NCBI GenBank assembly: GCA_001972305.1
Contig: BDDD01000320.1
Location: forward strand, 1-64,000
Length of the DNA: 64,000 nucleotides
Direction of reading: 5' to 3'
Source: Cephalotus follicularis
Taxonomy: Eukaryota > Streptophyta > Magnoliopsida > Oxalidales > Cephalotaceae
Made by a program: the position numbers and the translations under genes. Under the pieces are notes generated by a model, which saw only the letters and a program-made list of their open reading frames with translations, searched no databases and was not told the origin of the DNA. Positions 34,324 through 45,598 of the stretch are shown one piece after another; the first letter of the stretch is position 1; each line of letters starts with the position of its first letter.

Positions 34324-36801
34324 ATAGGGGTGTCCTTGTATGCCATAAGAGGTGGTTGTACGCACATGTATAGACACTCTTTATATAAAAATTCTTAATT
34401 CCATTATTGTTTTATGTGCATGTTTTATTAAAGATGGCATTCTGTTATATGTTTTATCCAAAATCATATTACTGGATCAATTAATCACCATATTAATTGA
34501 ATACACATATAATGCCCTATCGACAAAGGGTTGGATCTCATGCCTAGGGAGGCTATGAGAATGAGATCCTTACTCCCTTCGGACAAAATGTTTGAAGTCA
34601 TAGGTTCACTCTCTTTGGGCAATTGATGAACCGTAAAGACTTGTCGTGTTATGCTTGATCCTGATGTTGGGGAGGATGGATCATCTCATTGCCATTTGGG
34701 TTTACCCTAAAGCTAATGCGGGGTACGTACATGGAGGCATGACACTGAACTGACCCACCATAGGATGCCTATTTGGAATGCTCGTACCTTTGTCAATAGG
34801 ATTCCTATAGTCTCGGTAATGTATAGTCGAAGGCAACTAGTAGATCATATGTGATTTACGTTGTATCATTAGACCTGAGCGGTTGGCATGCGTTATGTAG
34901 TAACCGCTTGGCTTTGGTTTCCGCCTTCCCCAGCACTAGCCACGTGCTGGAAAAAGGGTTGTCTCTAGGCCTTGTGGGAGTTGCATTGAGATGTATAAGC
35001 AAGTGCGCAATATGGGATCGTCACACCCGTACTCAGGGGTGACTAGCTTTATAGTATTTATGTCCGTTGAGACTTAAATCCTGGCCAAGTGTAGGCAGAT
35101 TGGAATAAGGGGTTCCTGGGATGTCTTCCAATAGTCTCAGTGCAAACATAAATTTTATAGCTATCGCGGTATTACCTGGGGTGACATTAATCCAAACCCT
35201 AGTCTGCGATCGGAGCCAAGGATGACGAGGGATACATGACACATACATCGATGACTGTGGAGAGTATAGGTTATCCGGCTAACGTATGATAGACGTGGTA
35301 CTGTGGTCCACGGATCCGGAGTGGTGATTGGATATCACACCGGGGCCATTTAGATAGTCGAAAGACTATTGGGGTGGTCGCACCAGAATTTTGGGATGTT
35401 CTGGGAAATATATCATTGTACCGGAATCCAACCTGACTTTCAGGTTTCACCTGGTTTTGGAATCAGTTGACGTGTTAAGGACACATGTCATTTAGCGAGA
35501 GGATGACATCAAGGGGATGTTACTTGGCCTATGAACATTTATTTTGCTGGACTTTATCATTTTGTTTGATATATGTTCAAGCTCCACCATAAATAGAATG
35601 TTTCGGGCTAAGGGGTATTTTTGTCATTTATGAATTATTGCATAATTTATGGAGAGAGAGAACATTTGGGCCAAACCCTATATCTTTGTATGGTGAGGGT
35701 TTGGGGTGCCTAAATGTAGCCATTAATCATGTATAAGTAACTAAATTAGTTACTTAAAAGGTTGAATTTAAGTTAGCATGACATAGTTGACTTTTCAACT
35801 TACTTACTATGCTTTGTAGCACTTAAGTAATCTACTTGGCTACAAATCCTACCTATGGCAGGCCATGATGAGAAGTTATGAGTGTTTGTGTGTTTTCATC
35901 ATGTGATTAGCTCACATGTTATGTAAAATAGGATTTTTTTATTCCCTTTTTAAAGTTGCACACGACAACACATTTTTTTTTTAAAGTGAAATGTTTTTAA
36001 CATGTGACTTTTGAACTCATCTATCTCTTCTCCAACACTTGATGGCCGTCTCTTTCTTTCTCTCTTCTTCTCCAAGCTTAGCAAATCTTCAAGCTCACCA
36101 CTAATGGAGTTTTAGAGCTCCAAATCTCAAGAAGAAAGAAGCAAAAAAAATACTCACCTCTTCACCCTCCATAACTCTTATTAGGTGAAGTTTTCTTTTT
36201 AAGCTCTACCTACTTTGAGTATAGTTTTTAGGTTTGAGTTTTAGCCTAAACACCTTCTCAAAATTCTCTTGCCATCTCTTTGGGAGCATCTTTTGTGAAG
36301 GAGGAAATCTTGGAAATCAACTTGGATCATCACACAAACTTGGAGTGAAGGAGTAATGAACAATTGGTAAATTTTCTATGATCTCCTTGCTTCCTTTTGC
36401 AAGTGGTGTGTGAGTTGGTTGCAATGGCTTTGCCGAGCCATTGCCCCTATTTTTCCAGGCCTTGTTGTGCAGGTTTTATGTGTTTTCAAACCCTTAGGGT
36501 AGGGTTTTAGGGTATGGATTTTATTGTGAATCAATTAGGGTGTGTGTGCCACCATAATTGAGAATTGGTATGTCACCAATTTTAGGGATAGGGTTCCGTT
36601 GAAAAATCCGATCCTTGCAGGCTTTGTAACCTGCCATTGGTTTCTTTAAATGTCCAATTAGAGATCCTAGGAAGAAATTGGGGCATTTACGGGCATTGGT
36701 TATGGGTGGTTCCTTCATCGGAACTCAAATTTTAAAATTCTGCACCCGTAACCCTAACGTGCATAAGTGTTTTTCTTCCGCTGGTTTCCCAATTTTCAAC
36801 A
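34318..36801 (+). repeat. 3' LTR of the inner copia
   Basis: The LTR is 2484 bp, collinear with 26072-28550. It ends TTTTCAACA against TCTCG. Shared internal ORFs are incidental. Confidence 0.93.
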
Positions 36802-36806
36802 TCTCG

Positions 36807-39529
36807 GTGTAAGGTACTTCCACATCTACTTTCTGGCATACGATGTAAGTTGAGCTTGAGTAAGGAATTCAGGTTATGACACTAACATTGGTATCTCTAT
36901 TCAAAGAGCTAAGAGAAGCCAGGCAGCAAGGAGCTGTTAAAGCTATGGATATCTGCCATAGTGATGAGTCAGGGGATGCATACCTTTTTATACGCGTAAT
37001 GAATTGTGAATGGATATATACTAAAACTGGATATTTAAATATAAAGAATGTTGTAAGAAACATTGTTTTGAATTGTATGATATAATCAATGAGCTTGAAT
37101 TGTGATAAATTCTTTATTCTCATACATAGCAATATTCTAGTTAGTGCAAGAGGCACGTGGATACAGAAGGATCTAAGTAAGTTTTAACCATTACATTAAC
37201 AATTCAATAAGGAATATATAATAAAAGATTATTGAGAGATAATGGGATTTTCTCTCTAAATGGACATCTCCGAGAAAAACCATGTGGAAATGGTAGATCC
37301 GTACGGAGTATATGGACTTTGTTGAAAAGGTCCAGTCCTTGACATCTTTTATACATCTTCCTATCTCCTTCTGGGTTATGCATTGCACTGGGCAATGCTT
37401 ATCCAAATATGGATTCCTTGGAATTCATCCCCTCTGATATCGAGAGGATATCATATGATCAAGGAGATCATACATGGAGGAAACCCAGCCTAAACCATTG
37501 GTTAGTTAAAGGCTGTCCAGCTTATAGAAGAAGGTGGAAACCTTCTAAGCTAGAGACGTGAATGGATCATTGTCGGTTCATGAGATATCCTAAGGAGAGC
37601 TTAAGATATCACTTCTACCATCCCAGCGAACAAATATGGTTTTGTTTCATGTACTACAAAATTCCTAGTGAGGAATACCTGATTGCAGGAAGCAGTTGGA
37701 GCTAGGTCAAATTAAGAGAGTTTCCAGCAGGTACAAACCCACAAGACGATAAGGAATTAGAGGTTTAATCCTCTAAAGATATAATTGGGAAGGGATCCCA
37801 ATCTGAGATAGGGTCTCTATAAGGCATTTCTCTAAAGAGTAAATCAGGCAAAGGTTTTTTTGACAGCGCCTTAGAGATAGGGTTTCTCGACGAAGGCACT
37901 GACAAACTTAATGTCATAAGAAGTGACGAGCCTGTCAGCTACAAGAATCAGTGAAGAGCACTGATTCCAGGACATGGTAAGAGACCATGAAATCCGACAA
38001 GGACTCCATATACGCGTACAAAGTGAGAGACTTGGTATACACACTCGAAGGCTTAAAATCCTATCGGATGCAAGTAAACCTTCAAGAGAGAAAGATTGGC
38101 ATTAATGGTAAAGGTTGAAACCTTTAAAGCGCAATTGGTAGCGAAAGAATATACATTAAGACAAGAGGTATGTATACTGAGAACTTTCTCACCAGTTGCA
38201 ATGCTTTAGTCCATTCGGATAATGCTTGCAATTGACGTTCATTATAATAATGAGTTGTGGCAAATGGATGTCAAGACAGTCTATAAGAGTGACTATCTTG
38301 AAGAGGACATCTATATGTCCCAAACCATAGGGGTTTACATCCAAGGAGCATTCGCACAAGAGGTGCAAGCTCCCAAGGTCTACGACCTTAAGCAAGCATC
38401 TCGTAGCTGAAATATCCATTTTGACTTAGTCGAATATATGGATAAGCCTAGAGTCTATCAGAAACAGGATAATCCAGATATCACATTCTTGATACTGTAT
38501 ATCAAAGACATACTACATATAGAGGATGTTGTAGGTATGTTGAAGTATAGTTAAGGAAGAACTTCTCTGTAAAGGATTTGGGAGAGGCTTTCTACGTTTT
38601 AGAGAATGAAGATCTAAAGAGTAGATCGAGTAGATTGCTTGGACTTTCCCAAAGCCAGTACATCAGCAGGGAGTTGAAATGGTATGGAATGAATTCCATA
38701 TATGGTTTACTGCCAATTAGTCAAGGAATTCACCTTTCCTAGAGGATATCTTTCAGGATTTCTGAGGAGAGGACACGCATGATTAGGTAACCTTATGCTT
38801 AGATAATAGGCTCCATCATGTTTTCCATACTTCGTACTAGGCCGAATTTTGATATACCTAAGGGTTTGGCTAATCGATTTTAGTCCAGTCCCTGTAAGAG
38901 ACATTGGGACATTGTCAAGAGAATATAATACCTGAAAGGGATTCAAGATTATTTCTTGACATATGGAGAATATAGTCAATTGAGACGTAAGAGTTGGGAC
39001 AACTCAAGTTTCAATTGTGATCCGGATGATCACAAATCCATTTAAGGATATGTGTTGATCCTAAATGGAAGTGCTGTATGAGTGGGAGGAGTTTGTGGCA
39101 GTCAAGGACTGCAAACTCCACTATGGCATGAAAGTATGTTGCAACCTGTGATACCGGTTATGGTAGCTGGTTTGGTAGCAGAAGTTCTTTGCGGAACTTT
39201 ATGTGGTTCCATCCATCGTTATCCAGTTGTGTAGCATATAGAAGACGATGTGGCTTTGCACAAACCATGGAACCCGGGTCTCATTACCGCCCAAACATAT
39301 ACAGCAACGGTATCATTTGATCATGGAGATCATAGATGAATGTAACATTTTGAAAGAGATGTTATTGAGAAAATATAGGAGACATCATAAGAGAAGATGT
39401 CACCATAGAGAGAGTCGCGTGGGAAGCGAACTTAGTAGACCCACTGACCAATGCCATGGCAATAAAGTGCTAGAGAGTATGATAAGCTTAGGTTGAAGGT
39501 CTTCGTGGCTGGAGGGCCAAATGGGAGAT
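36807..39529 (+). pseudogene. Outer copia: decayed protease to RNase H
   Basis: The sequence follows the inner pol at the DNA level but is shredded by stops and indels. Recognisable pieces are ELREARQQGAVKAMDI (near 36905, matching LRGARQLGAAEALDL), [12 protein letters not shown] and DLKQAS near 38295-38400, and a decayed RNase H end (HIQQRYHLIMEIIDE) near 39298. No open stretch exceeds about 90 residues. The last bases before the 3' LTR keep the polypurine-like AAATGGGAGAT. Confidence 0.82.
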
Positions 39530-40910
39530 TGTTAGATTAGGGTGTCCCTGTAGCCGTGAGGAGGCTTCAAACATATGTTCTCAGCATATGACACACTCTT
39601 GAATCGTACATTCTTAGTTCCATTCGTGTTCTATTGTGCATATTCAGTAAACATTGGCATTTGGCTATATGTATTATCCCAAACCGTCTCAACGGATCAG
39701 TTGATCACCATGTCAACTGAATACACATATAGTGCCCTGTCCGTAAACGGTTGGATCTCGTGCCTGAGAGATTATGAGAATGAGATCCTTACTACCTTGT
39801 GACAAAAGTTCCAATTCATAGGTTCACTTTCTTAGGGCAATTGATGAACCGCAAAGACTTGCCGTGTTATGCTTGCTCTGAATGGTAAAGGAGGATGGAT
39901 TATCTCATAGCCATTTGGGTTTTACCCTAAAGCTGATGCGGGGTGCGTGCAGGGGCAGGACACTGAACCGACCCATCATAGGTGATCTATTTGGAGAGTC
40001 AACACCTCTGTCAATAGAGTTCCTATTATCGCGGTAGTGCTTAGTCAAAGGTGACTAGTATATCATACGTGATTTACGTTGTGTCCTTAGACCTGAGCGG
40101 CTGACATGCATTGTGCAGTAACTGCCTAGCTTTGATTTCCGCCTTCCCCAGCACTAGCCATGTACTGGCAAAAGGGTTGTCTTTGGGACTTGTGGGAGCT
40201 GCATTGAGATGTATGGGCGAGTGCGCAAGATGGGATCGTCACACCCGTGTTGAGGGTTATAGACTCTATAACATCTATGACTGTTTAAGACTTAAAGTCT
40301 TGGCCAGGCACTGGGAGATAGGGAATGAGAGGTTTCCGGGGATATCTCCCATAGTCTCAGTGCGTTCATAGAATTATAGTTATCACAGTTTTACCTAGGG
40401 GCGACATTAATCCAAACCCTAGTCCGCGGTCGGAGCTGAGATGATGAGGGACATATGGCACACAAACCGATGACAGTGATAAAGCACTGGGGAACCGGCT
40501 AACGAATGATAGACATGGTACTTTGTGGTCCACGGATCCGGGGGTGATTTTAGATCACACAGGGGCTACCAGATGGATAGTTGTACCAGAACTTTGGGAT
40601 GTTCTGAGAAATTTATCATTGTACCGGAAATCCATTGGGCTTTCGGGTCCCGTCTGATTATTGGAAAAGTGGAGCATGCTGCACACATGCTCGCTTGGTG
40701 GTAAAACTAGTTTTTAACTAGTATATATTATTTTGACATTAGCGGTTTGTTTTTTCATTCCACTAATAGTCATCTTAATATATAAAGAGATTTAAAGCTG
40801 AAGCATGATTTAATTTTATTAAATCAAAATCAAAGAGAGAGTCTTTAATTTACAAGTGGGAGAAACATATTAAAATTGAAAGAGATTTTTTTAAAGGAGA
40901 AAAGAGAAAT

Positions 40911-40955
<45 letters not shown>

Positions 40956-42086
40956 ATTAATGATTAAGTCAAAAAATTCATTTTATTACAAAAAAAATAA
41001 AAACTCTCTCCCGTCTCTCTTACATTTTCTCCCCGCATTCGTGCGCCACAACTCGAGAAAGAGAGAAGTTTCACACTTTAACGCTCAGGGGCGCGATTTG
41101 GTAGGAGGGGAAATCGGCGCTTCTCTCCGGTGGCCGTGAGAAGGCGACCGACCTTCCTTGGTAAGCCTTCTCCCCTCTCTCCCGTTTTCTCCTCTTTCTT
41201 CTCCCTGATGGTAGATTGCATTTTCTACCGCCGCTTGCTCCGACGTCTCTTTTCCACCGCCGATGGTCTTAGTAGGTGGAGCCTTCTTAGCTCTACCTAT
41301 TCCGACCTTAGATTAGGTGATACTGGAACTGCTTGGCTGAGTTTTTACGAACTAAGTCGACCCTGTCTACTTGGCATTCTGTGCACTGTGGCTTGGCATT
41401 CTGGACTGAGTCACCGCGAGTCTTGGGTTGGGGTGTGTTAGGCTAGCGACGCTGAGCCGTTTCGTGGCTTGGCGGCCGCTGATGACGAACGACGAGTCAA
41501 CCTAGTGACTCACCGCCGGTGATTCAATGTGTTTCAGGCCGAGTCTTGGCCACAAGCGTGAAGATCGGGGTCCTGCTGTCCACATATGTTAAGGCCGGTC
41601 AATGACGAGTTGACCGAGACTCACTGAGTCCGAACTCAGTGAGTCGCCGCCACTGTTCGCCGTGTTTCGGCGCGGTTCCAGGCGAATCTTCGTCAGATTT
41701 GGGTTGAGCAGAATTTTTGGAGTCCAGTGGTGTCAAGATCGGACCAAACGTAGACTGTCCGAAATTCAGAGATGTTACCGGTGACCGGCAGTTACTGCTG
41801 TAAGCGCGTAGCGGCAAAGTGGTGGAGCCTCCAATGGTGGTATGGTTGCTCCCCTTATGCTTTTAATGTTTTCCGTTGTGCTTACGCTTTATGATTTTGT
41901 GTTCATGCCTTATTTCGTAATTGTTCGTTTGAACATTAAACAGAGATCCTTGGCATATTGATTTTGGTAGCAAGATGTCAGTGTGGACCTTGACTTGCTG
42001 TCTTGGTGTCTTTTAAAAAAATAAAAATTATACACACAAGCATCCTAGACCCAAAATTGATGGGGAGACCCCCCGGGTTTCCAACA
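39530..42086 (+). repeat. 3' LTR of the outer copia
   Basis: The LTR is 2557 bp, starts TGTTAGATTAGGGTGTCC and ends CCAACA against AAACT. It has an (AG)n run at about 40914-40952. Confidence 0.9.
40914..40952. repeat. (AG)n microsatellite in outer copia 3' LTR
   Basis: About 39 bp of pure AG repeats. The allelic position in the 5' LTR (22889-22920) is shorter and broken by GGG, showing slippage since insertion. Confidence 0.92.
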
Positions 42087-42310
42087 AAACTGACACAAGG
42101 CACGTCCAATACCTGCTTCAGCCAAAAAAGTACTCAAATGCTAAAGCTTCCTCAAGGCACTTCATACTTCCCAAGGCAATATCACAACAAAATATCTTCT
42201 TTCTCCCTTTTGGGCCTAACCAACACATAGCCCAAAACCACAAGGCAAAAGGGAAAAATTTCTCAAGGCCCGAACATTAATTTGTCCAAAAATTAACACG
42301 GGGTGTTACA

Positions 42311-42953
42311 ACAGCTCTATGCAAAAATCTATAATAATCCTAAGATTTCTAGAATACATCTTTGAAACTACTTATGCATTTTCTCCAAACAACAAATGCA
42401 CACACTCTTCCTTGCTAAAACCGTCTTCTTCAACCCAATTTCTATTAGACCAGCCTCTATAACCGTCACATGGAATACTCAAAATAGAGGCTAAAGTAGG
42501 ATAATTCATCATAATATGTTTGCCTTTAACACTAGTAGATAAACTAACTGTAGTATTGAAACCAAAATTTGCATAGAACTCTTTCATTAAATCAGGATAA
42601 TGGGGTAGATTAATAGTGAACAGAGGTCCTAAATCCAGTCCATTAAGCCAACCCACTATAGGAAAATCTTCCCTAATACAGGAATCAAAGTCTGAAGTTT
42701 TTCTAACAAGTATTTTTCTCTCATAATAGGCTTGAGGATACCTTATTCCTTATTGAGGAAACAGCTTTTGAGGTTGTACTTGTTCAACCCCTGGTCTAGC
42801 AACAAATCTTCTCCTCCTTGAACTTTCCCCTTCTATAACATTAGGGTTTTTTGTTCTTGGCAATTTAGTGATGAAATGATGATTTTGATGAAATGGATGA
42901 TGTTTATGAGAAAGTTTAAAAAGTTTTTTGACTTGAATCTCTTTCAAAATCAC
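42311..42953 (-). pseudogene. Env-like ORF of SIRE-like element, N-terminal part
   Basis: The minus strand encodes a basic N-terminus (KKLFKLSHKHHPFH, SSRRRRFVARPG), a stop near 42752, then VGWLNGLDLGPLFTINLPHY, FYANFGFNTTVSLSTSVKGK and EECVHLLFGENA. A TAA follows, then VVSKMYSRNL up to the gypsy LTR. This is the N-terminal half of the SIRE-type downstream ORF, continued at 19536. The first open codon is GTG, and no convincing ATG is seen. Two stops plus the insertion make it dead. Confidence 0.75.
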
Positions 42954-43259
42954 CAGAGAAATGCTTTAGAAAATTTTAGGGGTTGTGATTTAATTAAACA
43001 GACAGTAAGGGCGTCTTAACTGTTGACGCTTAACTTAAAGGAGTCGACGCTTAGTACGTTAACCGCTAACGGTTAGATATTAAGCGTCAGCGCTTTAAGC
43101 GTGTTTCACAAAAATAAAATTTAATAATGCTAAAAATTCAAGGTTATAGAAAAAAATTGCATATGATGCATGAAAGATAAAATTAATCTATATATATCAA
43201 TCAAAAATATATAATCATATAGCATCATTCACTTCACATAGACCTAATTCCATTATAAA
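42954..43259 (-). other. SIRE-like spacer between pol and env-like ORF
   Basis: Noncoding. It carries GTTGACGCTTAAC, GTCGACGCTTAG and GCGTCAGCGCTT motifs at about 43020-43100, the same type found in this element's LTR and in the solo copia LTR at 1574-3809. Confidence 0.6.
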
Positions 43260-44700
43260 TTTGTAGAAAGTTTATTCATCTAGGGGTTTTGTGAAAATGT
43301 CTGCAATTTGATCTTGTGTGGGAACAAAAATCAAATTAACATCTCATTTTTCTATGTGATCCTTAGTAAAATGATATCTAATATCTATATGTTTTATCCT
43401 AGAATTATGTATAGGATTTTTTCCTAAACATATAGTGCTAGTGTTGTCACATTTTATTCGCACAATATTAAATTTAAATCCATAGTCTAAAAGTTGTTGT
43501 TTCATCCAAATTATTTCTGCACAACAACTTCTAGCTGCAATATATTCAGCTTCGGTAGTAGAAAGTGCTACCGAATTTTTCTTTTTGCTAAACCAAGAAA
43601 TAAGCATATTTCCTAGAAATTGACTAGTGCTACTGGTGCTTTTTCTATCTACCTTATATCCACCAAAACCAGCATCTGAATATGTGTGTAAATCAAAAGA
43701 TGATTTTTGTGAATACCAAAGACATAGGGTAGGTGTATATGCTAAATATTTAAAAATTCGTTTTACAGCATGTAAATGAGATTCTTTTGGACATACTTAA
43801 AAACAAGCACACAAACATACACTAAATAATATATCAGATCTACTAGCAGTTAGATAAAGCAAAGAACTAATCATACTCCTATAGAGTTTTTGGTCAACGA
43901 GTTTACCTTGCTCATCTTTATCTAACATTGTAGTTGTGCTCATCGGACTTTTACTTTTCTTAGCATTTTCCATCCCAAATCTCTTGAGTAAATCTTTAAA
44001 GTATTTGAATTGGTTGATGAAGATGCCATCCTTGAGATGTTTGACTTGAAGTCCAAGGAAGAAGTTGAGTTCTCCCATCACGCTCATTTCAAATTCATCT
44101 TGCATAATTTTAGCAAAATCCTTACTCAAACTTTCATTAGTAGAACCAAATATAGTATCATCAACATATATTTGCACAATTAATTTATCTTCATTAAAAG
44201 TTTTTGTAAAAAGAGTAATATCAATAGATCCTCTTTTAAAATTTCGTTTCAAGTAAATAACCACTTAATTTTTCATACCAAGCTCTAGGAGCTTGTTTTA
44301 ATCAATATAAAACCTTTTTGAGTTTAAAAACAAGATTTGGAAAATATGGATCTTCAAAACCAGGAGGTTGTTCCACATACACTTCCTCATTTATTAAACC
44401 ATTCAAAAACGCACTTTTAACATTCATTTGAAAAAGTGTAAAATCTTTGTATGATGCATATGCAAGCAAAATACGAATAGATTCTAATCTAGCTATGGGA
44501 GCATACGATTCATCAAAATCAATCCCCTTTTCTTGGGAATATCTCTTAGCTACTAACATAGCTTTGTTTCTAACAATTATTCCTTGATCGTCCATTTTAT
44601 TACGAAATACCCATTTTGTACCAATTATGTTATGATCATTAGGCCTAGGTACTAAAATCCAAACCTTATTACACTTAAATTAATTTAATTCTTCTTGCAT
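43260..44700 (-). pseudogene. SIRE-like reverse transcriptase and RNase H
   Basis: On the minus strand, from about 44700 down: reverse transcriptase start (NKMDDQGIIVRNKAML, KGIDFDESYAPIARLES, LFQMNVKSAFLNGLINEEVY), a stop after KLKKVLY at 44302, then the palm with IYVDDTIFGSTNESL, where YVDD is intact, and MGELNFFLGLQV. Another stop lies near 43797. RNase H follows at 43607-43344 with LSTTEAEYIAARSC, CDNTSTICLGKNP and HIDIRYHF. The tail (TQDQIADIFTKPL) reaches about 43285. It is relatively well conserved but has several nonsense changes. Confidence 0.88.
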
Positions 44701-45598
44701 AGCTATGATCCAATTTTCATCTTTGTCTGCCTCTTTTATATTTTTAGGCTCAATTTGTGAAATAAATGCAATATAATTACAATTAACACTAGACCTAGTA
44801 ATAATACCTTGTCTAGGATTACCTATAATTGCCTCGTGAGGATGTCATTTTACTACCTTCAAAGTCTTGTCGTGAAGAGCTTCTTGGTAGCTTTCTTAAG
44901 AGGTTTCTCCTTGTGTGGGCTCCTCATTTTTGCTTTCTTCAAAACTTAGCTTTTCAATACCATTTTCAACAAATTCTATATTATCAACATCAATTACTTC
45001 TTTTGGAAGCATAGGGTCAGATTCATCAAAAACAACATGCATAGATTCTTCTACAAGTAAAGTTCTTTTATTAAAACATCTAAAAGCTTGACTAGTAGTA
45101 GAATAGCCAAGAAATATGCCTTTGTTGACTTTGGAGTTGAACTTACCAAGATGACCCTTTCCGTTGTTATGGATGAATCATTTGCATTCGAAGGCATGTA
45201 AGTAACTAATGTTGGGCTTTCTCCCCCTCCATAATTCATATAGAGTCTTTTTGAGAATTTGCTTTATCGATATTCGATTTAAAACATAACAAGAAGTATT
45301 TATGGGCTCGGCCCAAAAATATTTTGGTAAACAGTTTTCATTTAACATAGTTCTACACATTTCTTGTAGTGCTCTATTTTCCATTTCAACAACCCCATTT
45401 TGTTGAGGTGCTGTAGGAGTAGAGAACTCATGAATGAAACCATTTTCTTTACAAAAATTTTCGAAAACATGATTTTCAAATTCTTTGTGTAATAACCGCA
45501 ACTTCAATTGATGTATATTGATCCAATTATTGAAATAAAATATACATTTTGATTGAGTTATTGTCCAATTATTATATTCTTCTATATTATGTGTTTGC
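44701..45598 (-). pseudogene. SIRE-like integrase end and linker to reverse transcriptase
   Basis: The segment from about 45490 to 45178 reads KEFENHVFENFCKENG, FSTPTAPQQNGVVEMENR (the glutamate region; canonical V-E-R-K-N is V-E-M-E-N here) and AEPINTSCYVLNRISI. The linker continues to about 44700 with frame changes and no other domain. At 45490-45598 a stretch of about 105 bp does not fit the integrase and seems to be a small insertion. Confidence 0.8.

Larger units (their letters stand above)
26072..36801 (+). mobile_element. Inner Ty1/copia element with perfect TCTCG duplication
   Basis: A complete but inactive element of 10.73 kb. The LTRs are 26072-28550 and 34318-36801, starting TGTTAGATAG and ending CAACA. 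TCTCG flanks at 26067-26071 and 36802-36806. The primer site and polypurine tract are intact. Domain order is gag, protease, integrase, reverse transcriptase, RNase H, as in copia. It sits inside a relative of the same family. About 17 differences in the first 250 bp of the two LTRs, counted by eye, point to an insertion that is not recent. Confidence 0.95.
21504..42086 (+). mobile_element. Outer Ty1/copia element with perfect AAACT duplication
   Basis: Two LTRs (21504-24068 and 39530-42086) both start TGTTAGATTAGGGT and end GGTTTCCAACA. AAACT flanks the element at 21499-21503 and 42087-42091. A primer site mutated from TGGTATCAGAGC (TGGTATTAAAGC) follows the first LTR. A second copia of the same family interrupts the internal region (26072-36801). 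Without it the element is about 9.85 kb. Its coding region is far more decayed than that of the inner element. Confidence 0.92.
19537..42310 (-). mobile_element. Gypsy-type solo LTR (minus), split by a copia nest
   Basis: On the minus strand it starts TGTAACACCCCGTGTTAA (at 42310) and ends ACGGGGTGTGTCA (at 19537). Flanks are GCTGT and ACTAT on that strand, which differ by two transitions. Removing the unit and one flank joins the env-like codons in frame as HRAV-ATHILPK. Without the copia nest its length is about 2.19 kb (19537-21503 plus 42092-42310). No coding domain is present, so it is a solo LTR. ORFs such as 20160-20477 within it are incidental. Confidence 0.8.

Noticed and set aside
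18799-42953. Env-like ORF as a true viral envelope gene
   Set aside because: No signal peptide, fusion segment or membrane anchor typical of envelopes was seen, and the ORF is interrupted. Treated only as a SIRE-lineage ORF of unknown role.
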